A stretch of 64,000 nt of DNA from positions 1 through 64,000 of the forward strand of contig JAQWTV010000146.1 of NCBI GenBank assembly GCA_029242545.1, given 5' to 3'. Below are positions 1-8,753 of this stretch, one piece after another. Source of the DNA: Roseibacillus sp. (GTDB taxonomy: Bacteria > Verrucomicrobiota > Verrucomicrobiia > Verrucomicrobiales > Akkermansiaceae). The notes below the pieces were generated by a model. It did no database searches. It saw only the letters and a program-made list of their open reading frames with translations, and was not told where the DNA came from. The first letter of the stretch is position 1; each line of letters begins with the position of its first letter. Position numbers and translations under genes: made by a program.

Positions 1-1
1 G

Positions 2-601
2 ATTAAGGAGGACTGGGATTACGTTGGGTTTGAACCGAATCCGTGCTGCCTCTTCTACACCATGAACCTGATTCAGCTTAACCAGTTGGAGAAATGTGTG
101 ATCTATCCATTTGGCATTGCTGGTTCAACCGGAACGGTGGATCTCCGCCTGAAGTCGCTCACTGGCGGAGAGGGCAGTATCGTTCCGGGCTTTCGGCCTG
201 AGGAGGAGTATACGCGTCGCATCAAGGTTCCCGTGATCGGCAAGAGTGATCTTCCAGAGGGAGTTTTGGAAAAGCAAATCGGTGTTCTCAAGGTGGATGT
301 GGAGGGCGGTGAGCTTGAGGTGTTTGAGGCGATGAGGGCATTGATCGAAAAGAACATGCCTCTCATTATCTCGGAGCTACTCCCGGTTTATGACGCGGGC
401 ACTGAGCGGGGTTCTTTTCGTAAGGAACGGCAGGACGCCCTAATCAGTATGCTGGCCACTCTTGGGTATGGCATTATACGGCTTCATCCTGATGGAAGCC
501 GGGAGCTACTGGAGGAGATCGAGGTTCATGGGAATATGGCCCTGACCAATTACCTTTTTGTTCCTGAAGACCGCGTGGATTCCTTTCTTCCTCATGAATA
601 A
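2..601 (+). CDS. FkbM-family SAM-dependent methyltransferase (5' end cut by window)
   Basis: The open frame runs in from the left edge, so the gene starts outside the window; the first ATG at 62 is internal. Codons just before it spell GFEPNP, a SAM-binding region typical of FkbM methyltransferases, and KVDVEGGELEVFEAM further on matches the family's conserved DVEGxE segment. FkbM enzymes usually O-methylate sugars or glycosides. Standing at the head of a glycosyltransferase, sulfotransferase and exosortase cluster, this one probably methylates a sugar of the exported polysaccharide; that role is inferred from context. The stop TAA overlaps the likely ATG of the next gene at 594, suggesting coupled translation. 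Confidence 0.85.
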   Translation: MKEDWDYVGFEPNPCCLFYTMNLIQLNQLEKCVIYPFGIAGSTGTVDLRLKSLTGGEGSIVPGFRPEEEYTRRIKVPVIGKSDLPEGVLEKQIGVLKVDVEGGELEVFEAMRALIEKNMPLIISELLPVYDAGTERGSFRKERQDALISMLATLGYGIIRLHPDGSRELLEEIEVHGNMALTNYLFVPEDRVDSFLPHE

Positions 602-1316
602 TTTTCGACAGAGGCTTCGTTGCATCTCTCTTGAGGTGCGCTTCCAGATCAGTTGTCGGTGCCATCTTTGGCTATTGATGACTCCTTTTACCTGGAAAAG
701 AAAAAGAAGGTTTCGGTCGAGGCCGGAGTCTGTGGCAGAAGAGGCTAGAGTCTCAGCGCATCTCGACCTCGTAATCGATGGGTTTCCCGGGTCCGCCAAT
801 TCGTTTGCAACTAGGGCATTCCGCGCGATGCAGGAGAAGAAGATTCTGGTTGGAAATCATTACCATAGCCCGGCAGAGACGGTTCGGGCCGCGAGAATGG
901 GAATTCCGGTGCTGATGACTCTTCGCCGCCCTGCGGATTCTGTGAGTTCAATGGTCAGGAGGTGGCCATTTGTCCCTTATGAATCTGCCCTCAGGTGGTA
1001 TCTTATGTTCTACGAGGCGATTGAGCCTTATCTGGACCAGATGATCGTGAGTGATTTCCCGGTGACAACGAAGAAGCTCCCCGAGGTCGTGGCCGGCCTC
1101 AATACGAAGTTCGGAACCGCCTTTGAAGCGCAGCTTTCACCAGACCGGATGGCCGAATTTGAACCAAGGTTGCAGCAGACGCCGGCCGAACGAGAAGAGC
1201 GGGAGCTTCAAAAAGGTAAAATAGAGACATCCTACTTGCGTGAAACTACGGCCCGCCGTCGCGGCGCTGCGGAAGCGATTTATGAACGGTTGGCTTCCCG
1301 GTCCTTCCGGGGTTGA
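594..1316 (+). CDS. Sulfotransferase-like protein
   Basis: About 240 aa. DLVIDGFPGSANSF resembles the P-loop-like 5'-phosphosulfate-binding loop of sulfotransferases, and LRRPADSVSSMV resembles the 3'-phosphate-binding RDPRD..S motif. It probably moves sulfate from PAPS to a sugar hydroxyl of the polysaccharide made by its neighbours; the substrate is inferred. The ATG at 594 overlaps the FkbM stop. Residues between it and the ATG at 678 have an odd, cysteine-rich composition, so 678 is a serious alternative start. The family call is moderate because the motifs are degenerate relative to the second sulfotransferase at 5458. Confidence 0.6.
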   Translation: MNNFRQRLRCISLEVRFQISCRCHLWLLMTPFTWKRKRRFRSRPESVAEEARVSAHLDLVIDGFPGSANSFATRAFRAMQEKKILVGNHYHSPAETVRAARMGIPVLMTLRRPADSVSSMVRRWPFVPYESALRWYLMFYEAIEPYLDQMIVSDFPVTTKKLPEVVAGLNTKFGTAFEAQLSPDRMAEFEPRLQQTPAEREERELQKGKIETSYLRETTARRRGAAEAIYERLASRSFRG

Positions 1317-1424
1317 ATTGTATGGAACAGCACATGAAGCTGTGGAAAACTCTATTCATTCCAAGTGCTGTTCAGGGCGTGATGCGTCCTGTGCCGGCAG
1401 CCTTGAAGAACTGAATGCCGCTCG

Positions 1425-2972
1425 ATGGGAACTATCCGGATAGCACCAATTGTTCTTATGGTTTCGATGATGGCCCTTGGCCTCTTCGTCGTCATGACCA
1501 TTTTGACTGGCACGGGAAATGTCATCGGCGCGAGTTACCGGTTTCTCTGGATCCCCGCTCTGCTTGTTGGCTGCGTTGCGCCCCGAGCAGCAATCTATGT
1601 GCTGGCAGTATTTGCGGTATTTCTTGATGTGCCCAAGAAGCTTCTCGTTACGGCCAATGTTCTTCACATGGACTTCAGGGACGTCTATTTCATTTTGGCG
1701 ATCCCCCCGGTGATGCTCCTTGGGATCTTCATTCATTATCTTGCTGGATTTGCGCTTCGGGTGCGGCCGATGACGCGCAGGGATACCACGCTTCTAGGTA
1801 TTGCGGCTCTGCTCGTCGGAGTGACCGCCGCTACCGCTCTGGCACGCTCCGGGATCGGGATGCAGGCCCTTAAGCCACTTGCTAATAGTTCGGCCTACTA
1901 CGGGCTGATCTTTGTGCTGCCGCTTGTCTTGCCGGGAGTAGTTGACGTTCAGAAATTCTTTAGATTCGTCCTGATCCTGATGGTGCCAGCAGCTATTCAT
2001 GCTCTAGGGCACTTTTTCTTTGGCCTCTTTGATTTCGAGCACGATTATATGCACTCGGGGTTTTCCATTAACTTGAAATATCTTCTTTGGGGAGAGGGAA
2101 TTTTTGGTCCATTCTCCGCGCAGGGCCCCCTTTCTACCTCGATGGCCATCTCCGCTGCAATCTGTCTTTCTCCGTTGTTATTTCGCGGAGCAGTGCCGCG
2201 GGAGTATCGAATTTTCCCGATAGTGGTGATGCTGCTTCTCTTCCTGCTCTTTGCGACTACTGCAGTTCTTTCCCTGAAGCGGGGGCCTCTGCTGATTATT
2301 CCGGGAGTGATTTTCGGGTTGGTGGTTCTGCGAAGTGGGGTTCTGAGTCTGGCCACCTATGGTCTTGCAGCGACCGCGCTTGCCCTCCTCGTTGTCATCG
2401 GCGATGACATCTCGGATAATCTCCCCGGGTGGCAAAGCACTCTTTACGACCTGTTTGGAAATGCTGGTGCAAAGGCAGATCTGTTCCGGGTTCGGACCTT
2501 TCACGTGCGCCTCATGGAATTTCACATGATGTCTGAAAGTCGCAACTGGGCTCCATTTGGTGCTGAGATTGCACAAGGGGAGGATGGTTACCGGGCTCAC
2601 GTACTGCCGGTCCGCCTCATTCTGCAATATGGCTACGTGCCTATTGGTGCTGCCTTGGCGGTTCTGATTCCATCGTTGTTTTTCCTGCACCGTCGGCTTA
2701 TTCGTATGTCGAGAGGAGGGACCTACGAGGTGTTTCTACTACGGCTGGTCTCTTCTCTGGCCTTCTCTATCCTAGCCGCATCGGTTCTGGGCGTTCTTTC
2801 GCTGACGGCCTACCCCAACCCCTTCTTCTTTGGGTTTTTCCTTGGAGTTGCAGCGCTTGGTCTAACGCGGGAGCGCCAGGACCGGGAGGAGGTGGCCCTT
2901 GTTACCGGTGAAGACTCCGAGGAAGCAACGGTTCTCTCTCCTTCTGGTATTCGTGAGGCCAGATCTCAGTAA
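1425..2972 (+). CDS. Multi-pass membrane protein, O-antigen polymerase/ligase-like
   Basis: A 515-aa protein with about a dozen hydrophobic segments. A periplasmic-loop pattern in the second half (KRGPLLIIPG near residue 285, then a stretch with HMMSESRNWAPFGAE followed by ILQYGYVPIG) resembles the Wzy_C domain of O-antigen ligases and polymerases. These enzymes polymerise or transfer lipid-linked glycans at the outer face of the inner membrane. It lies between a sulfotransferase-like gene and two GT4 glycosyltransferases, so it is a candidate polysaccharide polymerase. The C-terminal ~35 residues are polar and probably cytoplasmic. A second, clearer Wzy_C protein lies at 11674, so one may polymerise and the other ligate. 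Confidence 0.6.
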   Translation: MGTIRIAPIVLMVSMMALGLFVVMTILTGTGNVIGASYRFLWIPALLVGCVAPRAAIYVLAVFAVFLDVPKKLLVTANVLHMDFRDVYFILAIPPVMLLGIFIHYLAGFALRVRPMTRRDTTLLGIAALLVGVTAATALARSGIGMQALKPLANSSAYYGLIFVLPLVLPGVVDVQKFFRFVLILMVPAAIHALGHFFFGLFDFEHDYMHSGFSINLKYLLWGEGIFGPFSAQGPLSTSMAISAAICLSPLLFRGAVPREYRIFPIVVMLLLFLLFATTAVLSLKRGPLLIIPGVIFGLVVLRSGVLSLATYGLAATALALLVVIGDDISDNLPGWQSTLYDLFGNAGAKADLFRVRTFHVRLMEFHMMSESRNWAPFGAEIAQGEDGYRAHVLPVRLILQYGYVPIGAALAVLIPSLFFLHRRLIRMSRGGTYEVFLLRLVSSLAFSILAASVLGVLSLTAYPNPFFFGFFLGVAALGLTRERQDREEVALVTGEDSEEATVLSPSGIREARSQ

Positions 2973-3032
2973 CCACTCGTTTGTCCGGCGATAAGTCCTA
3001 CTGGCTTACTTAGCTGGCAAACCTTGATCCCC

Positions 3033-4118
3033 ATGCCTTCAGTCCTGTGGATTCCAACTCCGCCCTCTTTTGGGAGCGTGAGTATGCAGCGCTATTTTGG
3101 AGTCCTTGATTCTGTTGTGCGTGCGCAGGTCGTGGACGGGCTCAATGAGTTCGAGATTACGCCCCTTGTTCCCTATGAGGGACTGATGGCGGGCTCAAGC
3201 TCCCGGATGGTCCGGGCTCTTGATAAATGGGCGCTGTACCGATGGCGGGTTAGTCGGGCAGGGGAATACGACTTAGCACACGGGCTTTCTCACGGATTGG
3301 GGCATCTCCTGTCCCACTTGCGAGGCTCCCCCCGCACCCTTGCCACGGTCCACGACCTTATTCCCCTCCGGTTTCCGGGAGAGTTGACCAAGGCTCAAGT
3401 TGCGCGCGTTCGCAGGCAAACCGAACGGCTGCGCCGTTTTGACCTTCTCACCACGGTATCAGAATTTACTGCCGGTGAAGTGATGGAGCTCACCGGAATT
3501 CCGCGGGAGAGAATCCGGGTAGTCGAGAATGGGATCAACCAAGAGGTCTTTCGCACCCCCATCGATTTGCCTGCAGCTCTCCAGAGGCTCTCAGATCGGC
3601 CCTACGTTCTCAGTGTGGGAAGCGCAATTCCGCGCAAGAATCTTGAAATCCTGCCAGAGGTGTTCTCAGAGTTCCTGTCGCAGGAACCGGATTTTGTCTT
3701 GGTGCGGGCTGGGGCGGCTCTTCCCGCCGAACTGCGAGAGCGATTCTGCCGGCTGTGTGGAAAGGAGCGCCTGATTGAGCTTGGGCGGATTCCAGATGAG
3801 ACTCTTGTGCCGGCCTATCAGCATGCAACGATCTTCTTTTTTCCCTCGCTCTACGAAGGTTTTGGATTGCCTGTGATTGAAGCGATGGCAGCAGGGACGC
3901 CTGTGGTCTGCAGCAAGGCTACGAGCCTTCCCGAGGTTGGTCAGGACGCTGCGGTATATTTTGATCCAACGGACCCTGCGGAAGGAGCAGCAGCCCTTCT
4001 CGAAGCGCTCTCACGAGGGTCGGAGCTGGTTAGGAGAGGATTGAAACATAGCAGTAGTTACAGTTGGGATCAAACGATGAAAGGTCACCTCGCTTGTTAC
4101 CGGGAGCTTCTCGCATGA
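3033..4118 (+). CDS. GT4-family glycosyltransferase
   Basis: About 361 aa with the two-domain GT-B layout. The C-terminal half has SVGSAIPRKNLEILPEVF (donor-domain start) and EGFGLPVIEAMAAGTPVV, the E-x7-E region that binds the nucleotide-sugar donor in GT4 retaining enzymes. The N-terminal half has HGLSHGLGHLL and TVHDLIPLRFP, common in mannosyl/rhamnosyl-type GT4 proteins. It likely adds a sugar to a lipid-linked intermediate at the cytoplasmic face. A TTG at 3024 is in frame, but the ATG at 3033 is the more natural start. Donor and acceptor cannot be read from the sequence. Confidence 0.9.
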   Translation: MPSVLWIPTPPSFGSVSMQRYFGVLDSVVRAQVVDGLNEFEITPLVPYEGLMAGSSSRMVRALDKWALYRWRVSRAGEYDLAHGLSHGLGHLLSHLRGSPRTLATVHDLIPLRFPGELTKAQVARVRRQTERLRRFDLLTTVSEFTAGEVMELTGIPRERIRVVENGINQEVFRTPIDLPAALQRLSDRPYVLSVGSAIPRKNLEILPEVFSEFLSQEPDFVLVRAGAALPAELRERFCRLCGKERLIELGRIPDETLVPAYQHATIFFFPSLYEGFGLPVIEAMAAGTPVVCSKATSLPEVGQDAAVYFDPTDPAEGAAALLEALSRGSELVRRGLKHSSSYSWDQTMKGHLACYRELLA

Positions 4119-4194
4119 AAGGAATGCTATTACGTGGGCTCGATTGCTCGAGAGGTCATGGCTCCAGTAGAGAGCATGCGAAGTGCTGGCTGTG

Positions 4195-5397
4195 ATGAAA
4201 GTAATTCAACTATTTAATCGCTACCGGCATCGCGGCGGAGAGGAAAAGTCGGCGGAGAGAATTTTCCGTCATGCCGGGGAAAAGTTTGAGATTGAGAAGC
4301 TCTGGTGGGATAGCAGGGACTGGGATGGACCCAATGGTCCAGGAAAGCTGGGGCAGGTCCGGAAAATGTTTTGTAATGAGGATACCGCTTGCGCGTTGAG
4401 AGAACGGATCCGAACCGTAAGGCCTGATTTTTTACTCTGTCATAATGTGTATCCGGTTGGGTCCCCCTCGATCTATCGGGAAGCCTTGGATGCAGGAGTC
4501 CCGGTGGTCCAGTATGTTCATAATTTTCGGCCTTTTTCCGTAGGCGGAACTTTATGGACGGGGACGCGAGTTGCTGAGGAGAGCCTGCAGGGAAATTACT
4601 GGGCAGAAGTAAGAGCCGGGTCTTGGCAGGGCTCGGCCCTCAAGTCGGGCCTTTTTGCCCTCGCTTTGAAGCGGCTGCATAAAAGTGGCTGGCTGGACGC
4701 GATTAAGGGTTGGGTCGGAATTTCTGATTTCATGCGTGATACTCTTCTCCGTGCAGGGCTGCCTCGGGAACGGGTGTTTGCCCTGCGACACTCATGGGAT
4801 CATCAGGAGAAAGAGCCAGAGCAAAGGGATGAGGGCTACTACCTGTATCTTGCGAGACTGGTGAGGGAGAAGGGGGTTAGGACCTTGTTGGATTCATGGG
4901 AGATCCTGGAGAGATCGCTCGGAGATTCCACGCCTCTGCTAAAAATTGGGGGAACCGGGGACGAGGAACAGCTCGTGCGGGCGGCGGCCTCAAGAAGTAG
5001 AAAAGTGGAATACGTCGGTTATGTTGATGGAGATGAGAAAGACGATCTGGTTGCAGGATGCCGGGCGATGCTTGCGCCTTCCGTATGGTGGGAGCCACTT
5101 GGATTAGTAACCTACGAGGCCTATGATCATGGGAAGCCGATGCTGGCAGCCGCCTCAGGGGGCTTAATAGAGACCGTGGAGCACGGAGGGACAGGACTAC
5201 TTTATGAGAGCGGGAGCCCGAGCGCGCTCGCTGGAGCTGTGGAAACGATGGAGGCAATGAGCCGGGAGAGAAGATGGCAGATGGGTCTTGCTGGTCGGGA
5301 ATGGCTCAAAAAAGAGGCGGACCCCGGGGAATGGAAAATGCGTTTTGATAACATCGTCAGGCAGGTAGTAGGACGAGACAAAGAAGCACAGGTCTAG
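4195..5397 (+). CDS. GT4-family glycosyltransferase
   Basis: About 400 aa. It starts MKVIQLFNRYRHRGGEEKS, the glycine-rich acceptor loop of GT-B enzymes, and later has LYLARLVREKGVRTLLDSW and WEPLGLVTYEAYDHGKPML, the donor-domain landmarks of GT4. In-frame GTG/CTG codons just upstream (4183) could also start translation, but the ATG at 4195 fits the family. It shares its direction and short spacing with the GT4 gene upstream and the sulfotransferase downstream, so I place it in the same polysaccharide assembly line. Sugar specificity is unknown. Confidence 0.88.
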   Translation: MKVIQLFNRYRHRGGEEKSAERIFRHAGEKFEIEKLWWDSRDWDGPNGPGKLGQVRKMFCNEDTACALRERIRTVRPDFLLCHNVYPVGSPSIYREALDAGVPVVQYVHNFRPFSVGGTLWTGTRVAEESLQGNYWAEVRAGSWQGSALKSGLFALALKRLHKSGWLDAIKGWVGISDFMRDTLLRAGLPRERVFALRHSWDHQEKEPEQRDEGYYLYLARLVREKGVRTLLDSWEILERSLGDSTPLLKIGGTGDEEQLVRAAASRSRKVEYVGYVDGDEKDDLVAGCRAMLAPSVWWEPLGLVTYEAYDHGKPMLAAASGGLIETVEHGGTGLLYESGSPSALAGAVETMEAMSRERRWQMGLAGREWLKKEADPGEWKMRFDNIVRQVVGRDKEAQV

Positions 5398-5457
5398 GGT
5401 CCGTATATCGACCAGGACTCTGTAATAGCCGCCCCCAAAAAACCCCACCCTTGAATC

Positions 5458-6327
5458 ATGAGTAAGTCGACCAGCATCTCTCGCCGTGCCCGGCTCTGGG
5501 TCATGAAGCGGTTTCCGGGAACGTACGTGAAGCTTTCCCGGACATACAATTCCTGCCTCTGGAAGAGAGAGAAACGGGGCCTTGCGGGAGCGGTTGCGCC
5601 GCAAGGGTCTCCGAGTGTCCTGTTCTACAGTTACTATCGGTGTGGCTCGATGTTTCTCTCGCGGGCTCTCCGGGAGCTCGCGGTTGCCAATGGGCTCCAG
5701 CACCTCGATTACTGCAGCTATTTCGTCAAGGTGCATCCGGAACAGGGGTCCCGACTGTTTGACGAGAAAACTCTAGCCAGGGCCTTTCACCCCAGGGGAT
5801 GCCACTATGGTACTTTGCGGAGGGCTTATCCTATCCCCTCTCATGAACGCTACCGCTCGGTCCTGTTATTGCGAGATCCCCGGGACTGCCTTGTTTCTCA
5901 CTATTATTCGGTCCGAGATTCGCATACCTTGAATAACCGTGGAAATCTGGAAGCCCGCAGAGAGGCGCTTCGAACCGATATAGACCAATGGGTCCTCGGT
6001 AAGGCTAGCCAGTATGCGCAAGATTTTGAGCAATTCCATGCCCGGCTTGTTGGGAAGCCCGGCGTGCTTTTCCTCCGGTATGAGGAGATGGTGACGGCTT
6101 TTCCCGAGTTTCTTCGGAAGGTCGTTGCGCATACGGGGCTGGACCAAGATCAGGAGGCCGTTGCCCGTATTCTCGAGGAGGCGGATTTCGAAGTTTCAGA
6201 AGAAAACCTCCTTGCGCACAAAAGGGCGGTCAAGCCCGGCAATCACTTGAAGAAGCTGAAGCCAGAGACCGTAGCCTCGCTCAATGAAGCCCTCGCCGAG
6301 GTATTAGAGCTTTTTGATTACCGATGA
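5458..6327 (+). CDS. Sulfotransferase domain protein
   Basis: A 289-aa soluble protein. SYYRCGSMFLSRAL near residue 60 is the 5'-phosphosulfate-binding loop and LLLRDPRDCLVSHYYSVRDSH near residue 140 is the classic 3'-phosphate-binding motif of PAPS-dependent sulfotransferases. The C-terminal part (HLKKLKPETVASLNEAL) resembles the family's KxxxxxE/L end region. It likely sulfates a carbohydrate of the surrounding polysaccharide cluster, which also holds a second sulfotransferase-like gene at 594. Sulfated glycans are common in marine bacteria, so this may hint at habitat; that is inference. Confidence 0.85.
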   Translation: MSKSTSISRRARLWVMKRFPGTYVKLSRTYNSCLWKREKRGLAGAVAPQGSPSVLFYSYYRCGSMFLSRALRELAVANGLQHLDYCSYFVKVHPEQGSRLFDEKTLARAFHPRGCHYGTLRRAYPIPSHERYRSVLLLRDPRDCLVSHYYSVRDSHTLNNRGNLEARREALRTDIDQWVLGKASQYAQDFEQFHARLVGKPGVLFLRYEEMVTAFPEFLRKVVAHTGLDQDQEAVARILEEADFEVSEENLLAHKRAVKPGNHLKKLKPETVASLNEALAEVLELFDYR

Positions 6328-6391
6328 ATATGGCCCGCGGCTACTGTATTCTTGCCAGTCCTGACCGTTCGGTCTTGGGTATGCCCCTCTC

Positions 6392-7402
6392 ATGAGCAGC
6401 TCCCTCACTCTCTTCGACAAAGGGCATCGCGTGCCGCTTGCGGTCATGCTTTGTTGCGCTGTCTCAGTGATGGGATACCTCTACTTTGGCTTTGGCTATT
6501 CCACGGGATACATGTTCGAGAGATCGACCCTCTGGAGTAACATGCGCCAGGGCTACAGAATGGAGCAGGCAGAGTGGGCCTTTGGGTATTTCGTGCCCCC
6601 TGTGGTGCTGATTCTCTTTTATGTTACCAGAAAGCGATTTGCGGATATTACTCCGAGGCCCAGCTACCTTGGGATCGTGGTCCTAGCGTTGGCCTGTTTT
6701 GTGTATTTTGGAGGCTACAAGGCGAATGAAAAATACGTGGGCTATTTTGCCGGCCAGCTTTTCGTGGCAGGCTTCGCCCTCTGGTTTCTCGGTCTCGAGT
6801 TTTTCAAACGGGCGTTGTGGTTATGGATCCTCTTTGGCCTAACCTGGCCGCTGGTGTTTTTAATCGAACCGATTGCCAGCCCTCTCCAGCTTCTCATGAC
6901 CCGGCTGACCGAGGCCTATCTCAAGCTGACCGGAGTTGAGGTCATTCGCTCGGGCACCTCCCTGTTTTCCCCGCCCACTGAGTCTCTGGCCGCTGGAGAA
7001 AGATTTTCACTGGGAATTGCGGTTGCCTGCTCAGGCCTCCGGTCGCTCTTTGCTCTGGGAATGGTGAGCCTTCTCTATGGGTATATTTCCCTGAAAAAAG
7101 GATGGCACCGGCTTCTCCTTGCAGCTTGCGCCATTCCCTTTGCGATTTTTGGGAACCTTGTAAGGATGCTTCTCCTTTATTACGGGACAATCTGGGTCTC
7201 CAAGGAGTTTGCCATTGGGTCCGACGAACATCCCTCGGCGTTTCATATGGGAGCTGGTATCGCGGTGTTTATCGTTGCCCTGTTATGCATGTTGGTTCTC
7301 GTGGAAGTTCTCAACCGGGGCCTCAAGTCTCTGGGGAGAAAACGTGTGCGATCCCGAGTGGTCGGGCTAAAAGAGGAAAAGTTAGAGGACGCTGCGCAAT
7401 GA
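6392..7402 (+). CDS. Exosortase (exosortase/archaeosortase family)
   Basis: A 336-aa polytopic membrane protein. The catalytic triad of the family is visible: Cys213 in ACSGLRSL, Arg258 in GNLVRML and His285 in FHMGAG. Exosortases are membrane transpeptidase-like proteases that cut C-terminal sorting signals (PEP-CTERM and relatives) from secreted proteins and hand them to the envelope, usually in organisms with an exopolysaccharide locus like this one. The next gene, its EpsI partner, overlaps the stop. I cannot assign an Xrt subtype, and no protein in the window carries an obvious cognate C-terminal signal. The C-terminal tail is basic and cytoplasmic. Confidence 0.9.
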   Translation: MSSSLTLFDKGHRVPLAVMLCCAVSVMGYLYFGFGYSTGYMFERSTLWSNMRQGYRMEQAEWAFGYFVPPVVLILFYVTRKRFADITPRPSYLGIVVLALACFVYFGGYKANEKYVGYFAGQLFVAGFALWFLGLEFFKRALWLWILFGLTWPLVFLIEPIASPLQLLMTRLTEAYLKLTGVEVIRSGTSLFSPPTESLAAGERFSLGIAVACSGLRSLFALGMVSLLYGYISLKKGWHRLLLAACAIPFAIFGNLVRMLLLYYGTIWVSKEFAIGSDEHPSAFHMGAGIAVFIVALLCMLVLVEVLNRGLKSLGRKRVRSRVVGLKEEKLEDAAQ

Positions 7403-8151
7403 TGACCACGAGACATGCCATAGTGCGTAGCGGAGTGGCGCTGCTCCTTGTTTCCCTGACAATAGTTCTTTGTGTGTGCTTTCCTAACGCCGCGGAAAAT
7501 TCCGCTGCGGGGATGATCTTGAAACTTCCTGGCCGGGACGCAGTCAGTGGGCATGTGGGGTTTGCGAGGCCAGTCACCAAGGAGGAAAAGAAATGGCTTC
7601 CTGAGGATACCGGTATTCTGAAAATGCTCTATGTGCCCAAAGAGTCAAAGGCCTCAAACGAATCCGAGGCGACGGAGGCGGGAATCTCAGCAAGCCTTAT
7701 CCTGAGTGGCACGGACCGGAGAAGCCTTCATCGGCCCGAAGTATGCCTTCGTGCGCAGGGTTGGAGGATTGCGGGTAAAGAGGTCGTGGACGTTTCCGTA
7801 GGCGACCAGGAGTTCAGTGTCACGGATTTTACCATTGTCAGGAAGCTTAACGAGAAGGATGGAGTCATTCGAAACATCCGGGCCCACTATTTTTACTGGT
7901 GGATAGGAGCAAAGCGTTCGACCCCCTCGGACTTCGAACGCATCCTCTTCACCGTTCTCGACAACATGTTTAAAAACATAAACAACCGCTGGGGATATCC
8001 CAGCGTGATGGTTTATGCCGAATTGGAAGAGGGGATGACTCTGGAGGAGATTCAAGAATCCGATAAGAAGGCGCGCGCGCGGGCACTTAATTTCGTCCGG
8101 CAACATGCCCCGATGTTTCAGAAATCCCTTGGCGCGATCGAGCCTGAATGA
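7399..8151 (+). CDS. EpsI family exosortase-associated protein
   Basis: The coding part begins at ATGATG (7399/7402), overlapping the exosortase stop TGA; in-frame codons further upstream lie inside the exosortase gene and are not used. About 250 aa with an N-terminal membrane anchor (VALLLVSLTIVLCVCF) and a large periplasmic domain. SGTDRRSLHRPEVCLRAQGW matches the HRPEVCxxxxGW signature of the EpsI family, which accompanies or is fused to exosortases. The Cys in PEVCL is the hallmark residue. Its biochemical role is not established; genetic linkage suggests it works with the exosortase. The stop overlaps the next start as ATGA. Confidence 0.88.
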   Translation: MMTTRHAIVRSGVALLLVSLTIVLCVCFPNAAENSAAGMILKLPGRDAVSGHVGFARPVTKEEKKWLPEDTGILKMLYVPKESKASNESEATEAGISASLILSGTDRRSLHRPEVCLRAQGWRIAGKEVVDVSVGDQEFSVTDFTIVRKLNEKDGVIRNIRAHYFYWWIGAKRSTPSDFERILFTVLDNMFKNINNRWGYPSVMVYAELEEGMTLEEIQESDKKARARALNFVRQHAPMFQKSLGAIEPE

Positions 8152-8753
8152 AGGCTCTTCTGCGAAAGTTACACGCACCGGTATACGACCGGCGCCAGAG
8201 GGCTCTTCTCAGCCTTATTGGGGGCGGGCTCTCTCCGGGTGAGTCCCTGCTCGATATTGGTTGTGGTAGTGGGGCTCTTTCCGGGGCGCTTGCCAGGGAA
8301 TATCGATTGGAAGCCCGGGGTTTGGAAACCTGCCCCCGGGAGCAGTGTGTGATTCCAATCGACCCCTATGACGGAGAGACAATACCCCACGACGACAACT
8401 CTTTCGATAATGTCCTTCTGGCGGATGTTCTCCATCACGAGGAACATCCCCTGCGCCTTCTCCAGGAGGCATGCCGGGTTGCGGGGAGGAGAGTCATCGT
8501 CAAGGATCACAAGACTGGTGGGATTCTGGCGTGGCCTCGTATCTGCCTTATGGACTGGGCCGCGAATGCAGGCTACGGCGTTCGATGCCTTTATCGCTAT
8601 CCCGACCTTGGAGGGTGGCATGATCTCTTCAGCAAATCGGGCCTTTCGGTTCACGAAGAGCACGAATCACTCAATATTTACCCCTCTTTCTTGAACGCGT
8701 TGTTCGGAAGAAAACTGCAATATCTAGCCGTTCTGCAACCAGCGACAGCCTGA
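8148..8753 (+). CDS. Class I SAM-dependent methyltransferase
   Basis: A 201-aa cytoplasmic protein. SLLDIGCGSGALSGAL is motif I of the Rossmann methyltransferase fold, and DNSFDNVLLADVLHHEEHPLRLL is the motif IV region with the LHH typical of methyltransferase type 11 proteins. Start ATG overlaps the EpsI stop (ATGA), and its own stop overlaps the next start, so the exosortase-EpsI-methyltransferase-GT-C genes are probably one translationally coupled operon. The substrate is unknown; a polysaccharide or lipid intermediate is the simplest guess from context. Confidence 0.82.
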   Translation: MKALLRKLHAPVYDRRQRALLSLIGGGLSPGESLLDIGCGSGALSGALAREYRLEARGLETCPREQCVIPIDPYDGETIPHDDNSFDNVLLADVLHHEEHPLRLLQEACRVAGRRVIVKDHKTGGILAWPRICLMDWAANAGYGVRCLYRYPDLGGWHDLFSKSGLSVHEEHESLNIYPSFLNALFGRKLQYLAVLQPATA